45,822 nt of DNA from Candidatus Hermodarchaeum yapensis (lineage in GTDB: Archaea > Asgardarchaeota > Hermodarchaeia > Hermodarchaeales > Hermodarchaeaceae), in the NCBI GenBank assembly GCA_016840405.1, contig JAEOSK010000022.1, forward strand, positions 1-45,822. The letters run 5' to 3'. The notes below the pieces were generated by a model. That model was not told where the DNA came from. It saw only the letters and a list, made by a program, of their open reading frames with translations, and made no database searches. A program made the translations under genes and the position numbers. Positions 34,310 to 43,074 of the stretch are shown in pieces (within the stretch, counting starts at the first letter, position 1; every line of letters begins with the position of its first letter).

Positions 34310-34801
34310 ATGATGGAGATTACCTTGAGCGTTTTGTTTTGGGGCTACGTGATGGCCTATTGTGTACATGTAATCGAGGAAGTTGCAGTGGGTGAAGGGT
34401 TCATCGAGATGATGCGTAAGACCTTTTTTGCGGAGTTTTCGTGGCGGATGTTCTTTGGCTTCAATCTCATGATCTTTATAGTGTTTGTGATTGGCATCGT
34501 ACTGTTCGAGCTGTTTGGTGGTGTGTGGGTGATTTGGCCCTTGAGTTTTGCCTTTATGTTCGTGACGAACGGGCTCTGGCATCTAATTCAAACCATTGTG
34601 CTCCGCAAGTTTTCACCGGGTTTGATAACGAGCCCATTCTATTGGATTCTCATATACTTCATCACTCGCTATTTCCTGTTAACTGGTGAAATACTCCTGC
34701 TAAACTTTGTTCTCTCAGCGGTTTTTGGTACAGTCATAACCTTGGTGATGTTTGGTCTAGCCCTCTATGTCCGACGAAAAATGAAAAAAGATCAGGAATA
34801 A
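34310..34801 (+). CDS. HXXEE-domain membrane protein
   Basis: A 163-aa protein with four to five transmembrane segments. The first helix has 'HVIEE', the defining H-x-x-E-E motif, and a later helix has 'NGLWHLIQT', which provides a second histidine as in the family. These residues could bind metal within the membrane. The start ATG 34310 has AGGTGGTGA upstream, and a TATA box TATTTAAATAT (34258-34268) precedes it. Function of the family is not known. Confidence 0.78.
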   Translation: MMEITLSVLFWGYVMAYCVHVIEEVAVGEGFIEMMRKTFFAEFSWRMFFGFNLMIFIVFVIGIVLFELFGGVWVIWPLSFAFMFVTNGLWHLIQTIVLRKFSPGLITSPFYWILIYFITRYFLLTGEILLLNFVLSAVFGTVITLVMFGLALYVRRKMKKDQE

Positions 34802-34850
34802 TGCCCAGTTCATTTATACTCCTCATTAGGTCCTCTCTACAACATTTTGT

Positions 34851-34868
34851 CTTTTAGAAATCTAAAAG
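34851..34868 (+). promoter_or_regulatory. Perfect inverted repeat upstream of the 4-hydroxybutyryl-CoA dehydratase gene
   Basis: CTTTTAGA (34851-34858) and TCTAAAAG (34861-34868), spacer AA, 55 nt before the start codon. It could be an operator or simply an AT-rich promoter element. The 12-mer AGAAATCTAAAA (34856-34867) also occurs at 31375-31386 upstream of the cold-shock gene. Confidence 0.35.
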
Positions 34869-34922
34869 TAATCCCCGGCACTAGGTAATGTTTACGTGTT
34901 GTCAGTTTGAAGGTGAACATGT

Positions 34923-36389
34923 ATGACCCTAATGACAGGTGAAGAGTATCGTGCCAGTCTCCGTGACCGAAAACCCCTCAAAGTCTATTTCACTGGTGAG
35001 CTGCTCCAAGATCCACTTGACCATCCAATTATTCAGGCGTCAATCAATTCAATTGCCCTAACTTATGACCTGGCACACAATCCACAATTTCGGTCTATCA
35101 TGACAGCGACCTCATCGATAACTGGGGAGACCATTAACCGGTTTTGCTATTTACATCAGAGTACCGAAGATCTTGAGAAAAAGGTGCAAATGCTGCGCTT
35201 GCTTGGTCAACAATGTGGAACCTGTTTTCAACGCTGTGTCGGCATGGATGCCCTCAATGCGGTGTATCTGACGACCTACGATATTGACCAGAAACACAAG
35301 ACCAACTATCAACAACGATTCATCGAATACATGAAAGAGGTGGAAAAACACGACTGGGTCATTGATGGCTGTATGACCGACCCCAAAGGAGACCGAAGCA
35401 AACGTCCCTCTGAACAAAAAGATCCCGATGTGTTTGTGCACGTTGTCGAGCGCCGCGATGATGGCGTCGTCATTCGGGGGGCGAAAGCCCATCAAACGGG
35501 TGCAGTCAACTCCCATGAACACCTGCTCATGCCGACTTTAGCCATGCGGGATGCTGAAAAAGAATTCACCATTTGTTGCGCAGTTCCCGCCGACGCAGAG
35601 GGAATCACCTATTTTTATGGTAGACAGGCTAGCGATTTACGTCGGCTAGATCAGAGTGCTGAGGGTGATATTGATTGTGGAAACCCTGAGTTCGGGGGCC
35701 AAGAATGCCTGATAATCTTCGATAATGTATTCGTTCCCACTGAACGGATATTTATGAACGGAGAATCGGAATTTTGTAGTCAACTTGTGGAAAGCTTTGC
35801 AGCATATCATCGTCAGAGCTATGGAGGCTGTAAGGTGGGCGTCGGTGATGTATTGATCGGAGCCGCAGCGACCATCGCTGAATACAACGGGGTCCAAAAC
35901 GCTTCCCACATCAAAGACAAGCTCACCGAAATGGTACATTTGAATGAAACCCTTTACTCCTGTGGGCTAGCCTGCTCAAGCTGCGGGCAACAAACTGCAG
36001 CCGGCAATTATCTTGTCGACATCTTACTGGCTAATGTATGCAAACAGAACGTGACCCGGTTTCCATTCGAAATCGCTCGACTGCTACAAGATATCGCTGG
36101 CGGATTATTTGTCACCTGCCCCAGTGCCAAAGAATTAGAAAACCCCGAAACCCGCCAAATCATCGAAAAGTACCTGGTCGGAGCCGAAGGCGTCGATACC
36201 ATCGACCGGATGAAAATCCTCCGACTAATTGAAAACCTAACTCTAGGACGCGCCGCAGTTGGCTATTTAACCGAATCCATGCATGGTGCAGGTTCTCCAC
36301 AAGCTCAACGAATTATGATTGGAAGACTGGCAAATTTCGAAGAGAAAAAGAAGCTTGCCAAATCCCTTGCAAGAATTGAAGAAAAGTAA
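34923..36389 (+). CDS. abfD: 4-hydroxybutyryl-CoA dehydratase / vinylacetyl-CoA delta-isomerase
   Basis: A 488-aa flavin and iron-sulfur enzyme. The [4Fe-4S] ligands match those of Clostridium aminobutyricum AbfD (C99, C103, H292, C299): here C101 and C105 in 'CFQRC', H296 and C303 in 'HRQSYGGC'. It dehydrates 4-hydroxybutyryl-CoA to crotonyl-CoA and is oxygen-sensitive. It serves either in 4-aminobutyrate/succinate fermentation or in autotrophic 4-hydroxybutyrate cycles; no other pathway gene lies nearby. SD AGGTGA (34911-34916) precedes ATG 34923. Confidence 0.94.
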   Translation: MTLMTGEEYRASLRDRKPLKVYFTGELLQDPLDHPIIQASINSIALTYDLAHNPQFRSIMTATSSITGETINRFCYLHQSTEDLEKKVQMLRLLGQQCGTCFQRCVGMDALNAVYLTTYDIDQKHKTNYQQRFIEYMKEVEKHDWVIDGCMTDPKGDRSKRPSEQKDPDVFVHVVERRDDGVVIRGAKAHQTGAVNSHEHLLMPTLAMRDAEKEFTICCAVPADAEGITYFYGRQASDLRRLDQSAEGDIDCGNPEFGGQECLIIFDNVFVPTERIFMNGESEFCSQLVESFAAYHRQSYGGCKVGVGDVLIGAAATIAEYNGVQNASHIKDKLTEMVHLNETLYSCGLACSSCGQQTAAGNYLVDILLANVCKQNVTRFPFEIARLLQDIAGGLFVTCPSAKELENPETRQIIEKYLVGAEGVDTIDRMKILRLIENLTLGRAAVGYLTESMHGAGSPQAQRIMIGRLANFEEKKKLAKSLARIEEK

Positions 36390-36408
36390 GCATCCAAATT
36401 TGTGTATC

Positions 36409-37179
36409 CTATTGATGCTCCCAGTTTTTGTACCATCGACGGAGTACTTGAGGTTTTGCCTGTGGACTTAGGGGTTTCTGATAAGATATCGCGTCAGCGG
36501 CGGCAAGCACCTCTTTTTCGCTTTTTCCTTGAGAGATGCATTCCTGCATGGTGGCTTGGACTTTGAGCATGAACGCTAATCGGTCTTGGACGAAGGTTTT
36601 GGTCATTAACGGACCGTGCCCTGGGATAATGGTGTCAAGGTCGAGAGTGAGATATTCTTGAAGAGCACGAATCCATTGATGGAGACTACTCCCTTTACCA
36701 CCCCAGGGATAGCCGGGCATGAGATTGTCACCAGCCACCAGCACTCTCTCTTTAGAACAGAAGATGTAGCTAGAGTCATCAGTATGTCCGCCAGTGCGTC
36801 TAATGACAAGCCGAACGGTTCCCTCTTGGAGTTCCAACGAATCTTCAAAGAGCTTTGTGGGTGCTACGACGGGGAAACCAGGGAGAGTTTTACGTTTAGC
36901 GTCATGGAGATGCTTAGCTAGGCGGGTTGAGGCAATAATTGTGCAATCAGAGTAAAAGGGAAGGCTATGTGTATGATCGCTGTGAAAATGAGTGAGAATC
37001 ACAGTTTTCACTGGCTGGCTAGCAAGGCTTTCGATTTGGCGTCTCACTGCCTGCATTTCAATTGGCGGGCGTCGTGCGCCAGCATCAATCATAACGACTT
37101 GAGAAGGTAATATGAACGCGGTGGTATTGACGCCGTTAAACAAGGCATAGCAATTGTCAGTGATTTTTTCAAAGTCCAT
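36409..37179 (-). CDS. Metallo-beta-lactamase fold hydrolase
   Basis: A 256-aa protein. Zinc motif 'THFHSDHTH' (H-x-H-x-D-H), then 'GGHTDDSS' histidine, 'VAGDNLM' aspartate and 'PGHGPL' histidine; all ligands of a dinuclear site are present. The substrate is unknown. The ATG at 37179 starts the conserved strand; the frame extends to 37197 with 'MLCCAH', probably untranslated. The gene lies directly after the membrane protein gene on the same strand, 4 nt or 22 nt from its stop, so they form an operon. Confidence 0.88.
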   Translation of the reverse strand: MDFEKITDNCYALFNGVNTTAFILPSQVVMIDAGARRPPIEMQAVRRQIESLASQPVKTVILTHFHSDHTHSLPFYSDCTIIASTRLAKHLHDAKRKTLPGFPVVAPTKLFEDSLELQEGTVRLVIRRTGGHTDDSSYIFCSKERVLVAGDNLMPGYPWGGKGSSLHQWIRALQEYLTLDLDTIIPGHGPLMTKTFVQDRLAFMLKVQATMQECISQGKSEKEVLAAADAISYQKPLSPQAKPQVLRRWYKNWEHQ

Positions 37180-37200
37180 ATGTGCACAACACAACATGAG

Positions 37201-37926
37201 TTATTTAGTTTCAAGGTTGCGTTTCCAATCTTTCACAATTTGTCGTTCGCGATGAAAATGCCCGAGTTCACCACCCCATTTTCCCCCAACGAACGCACCT
37301 AGCGTTTCAAGTGCGGCAAGGGCTAGTCCGAAAGCGATACCGACCCATTCACCACCCAACACAAAGCCGATGGTACCCACCCAGAGCGCGGTGAAGGCTG
37401 TCCAGTACCCAGCAAAGAAGAAGAACCATTGCCGGCGAGGCGGAGAGGCTTTCAAGTAAGTAGTGTAATTGATTTTCAACGTAGGTAGGTAGTAGATATC
37501 ACGAGTAATTCCATCCAAACGAATCCCCAAGGCTTTCCCGAAAATTAGGCGTCCAAACGGATAGAAGAGAAACACGATACCCGCAACGAGGGCACCCGGA
37601 TAAAAATAAACCCAGAAGAGATCAACCCAGAAATTGCCCGTGGGCTGTAAATTGAAGAGAGCCAACCACACATAATAGAAGAGCCCAAGAGTCCCACATA
37701 GAAACCAGAAAAATAGCCATTTCAGCGACCTAGGTTTGCCCAAACGTTCTTCGTAGAGCAAATCGCGTATCTCTGCCGCCTTCGTGATACAGGCGTCATC
37801 GGGGGCAGGTTGACGTTTAATTTGCCCAACGATACGCCAAAAGTGTCGCCTCGTATCTGCATCCACTTGTTGAGGACTTGACACAATCTCAGTATGGATT
37901 TGATTTAGATCCTCAAGTAATCCCAT
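37201..37926 (-). CDS. Membrane protein with cytoplasmic N-terminal region, function unknown
   Basis: A 241-aa protein. The first 70 residues are soluble and helical; the rest has about five hydrophobic segments with 'YPFGRLIFGKALGIRLDGIT' and 'FFFAGYWTAF' between. The ATG at 37926 lies about 25 bp from TATA-like AATATACT (37955-37948, minus strand), fitting a leaderless transcript. It is co-directional with, and upstream of, the MBL hydrolase. Family not recognised. Confidence 0.6.
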   Translation of the reverse strand: MGLLEDLNQIHTEIVSSPQQVDADTRRHFWRIVGQIKRQPAPDDACITKAAEIRDLLYEERLGKPRSLKWLFFWFLCGTLGLFYYVWLALFNLQPTGNFWVDLFWVYFYPGALVAGIVFLFYPFGRLIFGKALGIRLDGITRDIYYLPTLKINYTTYLKASPPRRQWFFFFAGYWTAFTALWVGTIGFVLGGEWVGIAFGLALAALETLGAFVGGKWGGELGHFHRERQIVKDWKRNLETK

Positions 37927-38014
37927 ACAACACAATATGTTCTTGGAAGTATATTTTTGCTAGTAAACCAGTTGTCTAAGTCGTTTTTTCGGCAATTGTT
38001 GAATTTCCCCACAT

Positions 38015-38590
38015 CTAATTGCTTTGATAGCTTTCATAATGAACGAGTTCGTTGAGCGGTTTTCGGGGTCGGGGTTGTTCTTTGGATTGCGTATGCCCAA
38101 TGGGAACAATTGCCACGGGCTGAATCGTAGCCGGTAGATTGAGGACTTTACTCAGGGCATCTTCTCGATACATTCCAATCCAACAGGCGCCCAAACCACG
38201 ATTCGCTACAGCAAGGAGCAGGTTCATCGTGGCAATAGCAGAGTCTTGGATGCAGAAACGATCGGCAAAGATGCTGTTCTGTTTACCCTTGTAGGCCTGC
38301 GTATCTGTACAGACAACGATGACAACAGGCGCTTGTTTCATGAAATTTTGGGGCGTCACCTTTATCGTGCGCTTTGATGAAATCGGAACCTCAATATCCG
38401 TCGTTGTTTCCCAGATTTTTTCGATGCTCTCCGGCTTCCGGATGATAACGAACCGCCACGGTTGGTTATTGCCCGCCGAAGGCGCCCAGCGTGCCGCCTC
38501 AAGAACGTGCAATAAGTCATCATCAGAAACCTCTTTGTCCGTGAAGTAATGAATACTCCGACGCTTCTTGACCAACTCGTCAAACTCCAA
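38015..38590 (-). CDS. Nitroreductase-family FMN enzyme
   Basis: A 191-aa flavoprotein. The start 'EFDELVKKRRSIHYFTDKEV' and 'EAARWAPSAGNNQPWRFVII' are the family's FMN-binding signature, with 'RGLGACWIGMY' later. The start codon is TTG (38590), supported by SD GGAGG (38603-38599) eight bases upstream; the nearby ATG is out of frame. It reduces nitro compounds or other electron acceptors using NAD(P)H; the real substrate is unknown. Confidence 0.9.
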   Translation of the reverse strand: MEFDELVKKRRSIHYFTDKEVSDDDLLHVLEAARWAPSAGNNQPWRFVIIRKPESIEKIWETTTDIEVPISSKRTIKVTPQNFMKQAPVVIVVCTDTQAYKGKQNSIFADRFCIQDSAIATMNLLLAVANRGLGACWIGMYREDALSKVLNLPATIQPVAIVPIGHTQSKEQPRPRKPLNELVHYESYQSN

Positions 38591-38852
38591 ACATTCAACC
38601 TCCTGCTGTGAACGTAGTGAAGTATCACATCATTCTTGATATTTTTTAGCTTGATGGATTCTATGGTAACACGATTACAACACACTAATGGTTAAAAGAA
38701 AAGGGAAGAGGGCTAGTCTGTAGTCCGCGTCTCTCTTTTTTAGAAGTGTATTGGGTGTTTCACGGTGTCTTAAAACAGAAAGTGAACCGACTGGTTACCA
38801 TAACCATAAATATCTCATATGCTGAGACAGTATTCGCTTCTGGTGAGAAACT

Positions 38853-39164
38853 ATGCCGAAGATAAAAATCACTGTCATTAAACGATTTCATCCCAAAGAC
38901 GTCTTTGGCAAAGACTACGTTACCCCTAGTGGGAAAACTGCCACCGAATGCCAAAGCTTCAAGGATGGCCAAGAATTCATCATCGAAAAAGGGCAGAAAC
39001 CGGACGGCTTCTGCACTTGGGCTTGGTATGACGTCTACAAGGACCTCTCCGTCCTTAACTGGGGCGGTAACTTCCGCAACTGGATGGAAGATGGCATCAT
39101 GTACACAGCTTGCTCAGATGGTGTCCGACCAGTCTGCTTCAAACTAGAACGTCTTGATGAATAA
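38853..39164 (+). CDS. TIGR04076-family protein
   Basis: A 103-aa protein. The family pattern is visible: 'IKITVIKRFHPKDVFG', 'FKDGQEFIIEKGQKPDGFCTWAWYD', and the C-terminal 'MYTACSDGVRPVCFKLERLD'. Conserved cysteines at about 59, 92 and 98 suggest a metal or redox role. SD GGTGAG lies before ATG 38853 and a TATA-like CATAAATA near 38803. A pair of larger cysteine-rich proteins follows on the same strand 42 nt on, so they may be linked. Confidence 0.78.
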   Translation: MPKIKITVIKRFHPKDVFGKDYVTPSGKTATECQSFKDGQEFIIEKGQKPDGFCTWAWYDVYKDLSVLNWGGNFRNWMEDGIMYTACSDGVRPVCFKLERLDE

Positions 39165-39206
39165 CCGGTACTGATTACACTAAGACTTTAAGAAAAACAA
39201 CGGTGA

Positions 39207-40208
39207 ATGGTGTTGAATGAAACGGCGTTTCGCAAATACTTGTCAAAACGTAAAGTTGACCCAGAGCAAGCCCAAACCTTCCTCAATTGCTTGGAAGAGC
39301 TGCAAAAGTTTCAAAAAACCGACAATATTGATTCCCTCCCTAAAGGCACAATATTACAGTATACAGAACACCTCGTCAAAGTTAATCCTGATGCAGTATT
39401 AGATACTCTCCGTGCACTCTACAATTATGGTTATTTCATCAAGAACTATGATTATGTGGCGGAGGTGCTGGACATCCATGAAGGATATAATGCCATGGAC
39501 AACCTGTTTGACCGCGTGGCTGAACAATTCGGAGAAACAGTTCGCGATGAAATCTTTACAGACATCCAATTGCCGCCGTTGGGCGTGGATCCTGAACCCA
39601 AGTGTGAGGTCACCAAAATTGTCATGAAGCGCTTGGAAGAGACGCTCGGAGAAGACAAAACGATTGAGCTACTTGCTCCCTGTTTGCATGGGCATGATGT
39701 TGAACCGAAAGCACGGGAGGATTTTCTCAAGCTCAAAGATATTGACGCCTTTCTAGAGTTTAAACATCAGACAGTCGTCGACCGCTTTCGCCAACATATG
39801 AAGAATGGCACCTTGGAATACGCTCAGTACGTCGATGAAGACGTTGTAGCGTATGTGGAAAATACACCAACCATCTCGCCCGGGATACGTGAAGGGGACA
39901 AAATCATCAGCACAAAAATTCCGTACCACATCAAAGCAATGCTGGACGCCAAGGACCCTCACATGAAACGCTATTATGTCTGCTATTGCCCCTGGGTACG
40001 CGGAGCAATAAGAAACGGGACCGAGGATGAAATCTCCTCAAATTTCTGCCACTGCAGTGCGGGATTTACCAAACAATACTGGGACATCGTCTTCAATCAA
40101 CCAGTCAAAGTGCAGCCTATTGAAACCGCATTAACCGGAGCATTACACTGCAAGTTTGCAATAGAAATTCCCAAAAAATACCAGAAGAAAGACGCAGCAA
40201 ACAGATGA
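39207..40208 (+). CDS. Cysteine-rich protein, first of two tandem paralogues, family unknown
   Basis: A 333-aa protein. The N-terminal half (about 1-130) is helical ('FRKYLSKRKVDPEQAQTFLN' start) and 'LPPLGVDPE' ends it. The middle has 'LGEDKTIELLAPCLHG' (C159). The C-terminus carries a cysteine cluster: C259-x-C261 before 'WVRGAI', C281-H-C283 in 'FCHCSAGFTKQYWD', and H314-C315 in 'ALHCKFAIEIP'. These could bind a metal or Fe-S centre. It is about half identical to the next gene and was probably duplicated. I do not recognise a family with certainty. Confidence 0.6.
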   Translation: MVLNETAFRKYLSKRKVDPEQAQTFLNCLEELQKFQKTDNIDSLPKGTILQYTEHLVKVNPDAVLDTLRALYNYGYFIKNYDYVAEVLDIHEGYNAMDNLFDRVAEQFGETVRDEIFTDIQLPPLGVDPEPKCEVTKIVMKRLEETLGEDKTIELLAPCLHGHDVEPKAREDFLKLKDIDAFLEFKHQTVVDRFRQHMKNGTLEYAQYVDEDVVAYVENTPTISPGIREGDKIISTKIPYHIKAMLDAKDPHMKRYYVCYCPWVRGAIRNGTEDEISSNFCHCSAGFTKQYWDIVFNQPVKVQPIETALTGALHCKFAIEIPKKYQKKDAANR

Positions 40209-40332
40209 TCACTGGATACCTGGTTGTCACCGCATTAAAACGTGGTTAGGAATAATAAGGGTAACTTCTGGTATCTGAAGACAGAAGCAGGGTACAAACA
40301 TCGTTGGAGTTCAGATAAAAAATTGGTGAAAT

Positions 40333-41328
40333 ATGTTGGATAAAATTGCGTTTCGTGAATATCTGACGGAAAAAAATGTTGATGAAGAACAAGCCACAAT
40401 ATTCGTCAGACGCTTACAAGAATTGAAGAAGTTTTTAAAAAGCAATGACATTGATACCCTCCCTCCAGACAAAATCCTTGAATACACCGAATCCCTTGTA
40501 GAAGCCGATTCCGATACGGTATTGGAATTCTTACGCGCTTTAATCCAATACGCGAACTTTACCAAAAACTATGAGTACGTCATTGAAATTATTGACATCG
40601 CAGAAGCCTTCAACGCCATGGACAACTTGTACCAACGAATCGGAGAACAACACGGGGAGAAGGTGCGAGATGACATTCTTGCCGGGATTGAGATTCCACC
40701 GTTAGGTGTAGATCCCGAAACAAAACCTGCATTCACCAAGGTTGTCATGCAACGCCTTGAAGAAAAACTGGGTGAAGACAAAACCATTGAATTGCTTGCT
40801 CCATGTTTGCACGGTCGACCCCTCGAAGAAGCGAAGCGAGATCGCGAAGATTTACTCCGATTAGGTGACATTGATGAATTCTTGGCATTAAAACATCAGG
40901 AATTCGTCGAACGGGTGAAACAGCACCAACAGGATGGAACGCTCGAATACGCCCAGTACGTCGATGATGACGTTGTGGATTATGTGATAAACACTCTCAC
41001 CATCGCTCCGGGGGTCCGAGAAGGTGATACAATCATCAGCACAAAAATTCCATATCAGACCATCAAGTATCTCACAGCTGATAGCGACCGGATGAAACGA
41101 TACTATTATTGTCACTGTGCATGGGTACGAGGAGCAATCAAAAATGGTGGCGAGCATGAGATTTCACCGAATTTCTGCCATTGTAGTGCCGGATTTACCA
41201 AACTCTACTGGGACGTTGTTTTTGACCAACCGGTCAATGTTAAACCCATTGAAACGGCGTTAACCGGAGCGTTACATTGTAAGTTTGCAATCCAGATACC
41301 AAAAGGGTATCAGAAATTCATCCAGTAG
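40333..41328 (+). CDS. Cysteine-rich protein, second of two tandem paralogues
   Basis: A 331-aa protein colinear with the preceding one and about half identical over the full length. It keeps every cysteine of the cluster: C158, C260-x-C262, C282-H-C284, C316, with 'WVRGAIKNG', 'FCHCSAGFTKLYWD' and 'ALTGALHCKFAIQIP' between. The conserved C-terminus is the most alike part, the N-terminal helices the most diverged. A 124-nt gap without clear promoter separates it from the first copy. Function unknown. Confidence 0.6.
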   Translation: MLDKIAFREYLTEKNVDEEQATIFVRRLQELKKFLKSNDIDTLPPDKILEYTESLVEADSDTVLEFLRALIQYANFTKNYEYVIEIIDIAEAFNAMDNLYQRIGEQHGEKVRDDILAGIEIPPLGVDPETKPAFTKVVMQRLEEKLGEDKTIELLAPCLHGRPLEEAKRDREDLLRLGDIDEFLALKHQEFVERVKQHQQDGTLEYAQYVDDDVVDYVINTLTIAPGVREGDTIISTKIPYQTIKYLTADSDRMKRYYYCHCAWVRGAIKNGGEHEISPNFCHCSAGFTKLYWDVVFDQPVNVKPIETALTGALHCKFAIQIPKGYQKFIQ

Positions 41329-41390
41329 CTGAACCATTCCTTTTTTGTGCATCATGCGTAGCTGTATAGCGTCACAGGATGTTAGTGAAC

Positions 41391-41753
41391 ATGAATCGGA
41401 AACGGCTTGGAATCGCAATTCTCACAGGTGCGCTCTTAGGCATTCTCTGCATTATTGGAGTTGGACTTCGACTTCCTGGTGGATACTTTGCGAATTGGGT
41501 GTTCCTAATTGGGATGTGGTATAACCGTGTCATCATGGGGCTCGTGGTTGGCCTCGCTGATGAGATTGTCATCATTAAAGGGGAAAATAGCCGGGTGTGG
41601 GCAAACGCCATTGTTCGCGGGTTGATCTTGGGGCTCATCGTGTCAGCGGCTATCTTCCTTTCCACTGAATTTCGAGATATCCTCGCATTCTTTGCAGGCA
41701 TTATCTATGGCATTATTATTGACTTAGTTTCAACCGCTCTGAGCAGAACGTAA
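41391..41753 (+). CDS. Small integral membrane protein, function unknown
   Basis: A 120-aa protein with about four hydrophobic segments and a basic start ('MNRKRLGIAIL'). ATG 41391 is about 25 bp from TATA-like TGTATAGC (41363-41370), implying a leaderless message; ATG 41379 would lie upstream of the predicted start of transcription. The start of segment 3 has 'GLADEIVIIKGENSRVWANA'. No family recognised. Confidence 0.55.
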   Translation: MNRKRLGIAILTGALLGILCIIGVGLRLPGGYFANWVFLIGMWYNRVIMGLVVGLADEIVIIKGENSRVWANAIVRGLILGLIVSAAIFLSTEFRDILAFFAGIIYGIIIDLVSTALSRT

Positions 41754-41865
41754 ACACAGCATAAAACATACAAACAAGAAGTCGTAACGCAAAAGCGTAC
41801 AAGCTCCAAATCTACGAAATGAAGAAAGGCAGGAAAGATTTGAAACTTGGGACTGTCTTGAATCT

Positions 41866-42909
41866 CTACTCCATGGTTACTGGACTCGTGCGGAGTTTAA
41901 GGAGTAATTGGATGGAAGCAATTGCAGCAGTCAACATTAACAGAATAGGTCCAAGAATCCAGCCCGCCCAAAGAAAGAGTGCGGATATTGCAAGGATGAA
42001 TAAGAGAATCAATTGACGAGGTTTATGCGGCCAATCGGTGGAGACAAAACTGCGAATTGTGAGGAATCCGAGAATAATAGGAATGGTACCAAAAATGATA
42101 GTAATGGCAATTTGAGGGCTGGCAGGAACCTGCAAGAGGGCTAGGCCCATTTGGTAGAGAAGGAAGATACCACTGGCAATGAATAACAGTCCGATGGTAA
42201 TACCCATCCAAGTAAGGAACTGCTGTTCTTCGCGAAGGCGAGGAAAACGCCAAAAGACCAACACAAAACCCAAGAGAAGGGTTACCAGAATCGGAGCAAT
42301 AATTGTAAGCGGACTTTGATAGTTCCATAAATGGGTAATAAGGACGGTGAAAGGCACTGTAACCCATTCGGTGAAGCTGAAGATTTCTTGATAACCGACT
42401 GCAATCGCAAAGTTTCCAGACATCACGGGCTCATAATAGGCAAGATAGTAGCGCCCAGTAGAAGGAGCCAAGATATCAAGATCATATAGCACGTAAAAGG
42501 ACGTGGGCGTGAATCCTTCATATTCCGGAATCAGTGATTCTGGTTCTAAAATCATCACCTGTGCACCGGAAGGAATTTCGAGGTTTTCGGGCGGTGTACT
42601 CATGTTAGTCAAGCCTTCGCCCATTAGGGCAAGGCGCGGTCGGAAGCCTTGATCCCCATCCGGAATGGGAACCATGAGCATCAGGCGGATTCGTTCTCCT
42701 ACTTGCATATCCAGATAGAAGTAATGCGGTTCATCAACTTCGTCAATGGTAGAATAGATGACCCACGATTTGGTTGGGTTTTCAATGGGTACAGCTTCAT
42801 CGAGTGAATGTCCACCCGCCATGAAAAGAGGCACATGGGCTGCAGTGGTTTGAATCAGAGAAAAGGCAACGAGAAACCCAACAAGAATCACGAAGCCACG
42901 TTTTCGCAT
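41866..42909 (-). CDS. Secreted/membrane protein with signal peptide and C-terminal transmembrane domain
   Basis: A 347-aa protein. Signal peptide (residues 1-24), then a beta-rich outside domain (about 25-180) with 'FYLDMQVGERIRLMLMVPIP' and 'GRYYLAYYEPVMSGNFAIAVG', which resembles the pre-peptidase C-terminal type of fold. The last 160 residues have about five transmembrane segments. The domain may sense or bind a surface ligand. It is convergent with the small membrane protein gene. Family unknown. Confidence 0.6.
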   Translation of the reverse strand: MRKRGFVILVGFLVAFSLIQTTAAHVPLFMAGGHSLDEAVPIENPTKSWVIYSTIDEVDEPHYFYLDMQVGERIRLMLMVPIPDGDQGFRPRLALMGEGLTNMSTPPENLEIPSGAQVMILEPESLIPEYEGFTPTSFYVLYDLDILAPSTGRYYLAYYEPVMSGNFAIAVGYQEIFSFTEWVTVPFTVLITHLWNYQSPLTIIAPILVTLLLGFVLVFWRFPRLREEQQFLTWMGITIGLLFIASGIFLLYQMGLALLQVPASPQIAITIIFGTIPIILGFLTIRSFVSTDWPHKPRQLILLFILAISALFLWAGWILGPILLMLTAAIASIQLLLKLRTSPVTME

Positions 42910-43074
42910 GCTTCGAATTAGTTGAGAAGTGTCTTTTTACTCATTTGCTGTTCTTAAATAAAACAGTCAAGTCGTGAAGAGTATGTCCCGAACTGCATCT
43001 CTTAATCCATTAACATGTTATTTAGGCAAAAACGAGACTATTACTGCTGGTTGAAAAGCGACGTAGTGACAAAT

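Noticed and set aside
37186..37938. Shared TTGTGTTGT motif just before two neighbouring starts (MBL hydrolase and membrane protein)
   Set aside because: Striking by eye, but the two copies sit at different distances from the chosen starts, one overlaps possible coding sequence, and a TATA box already explains one promoter.
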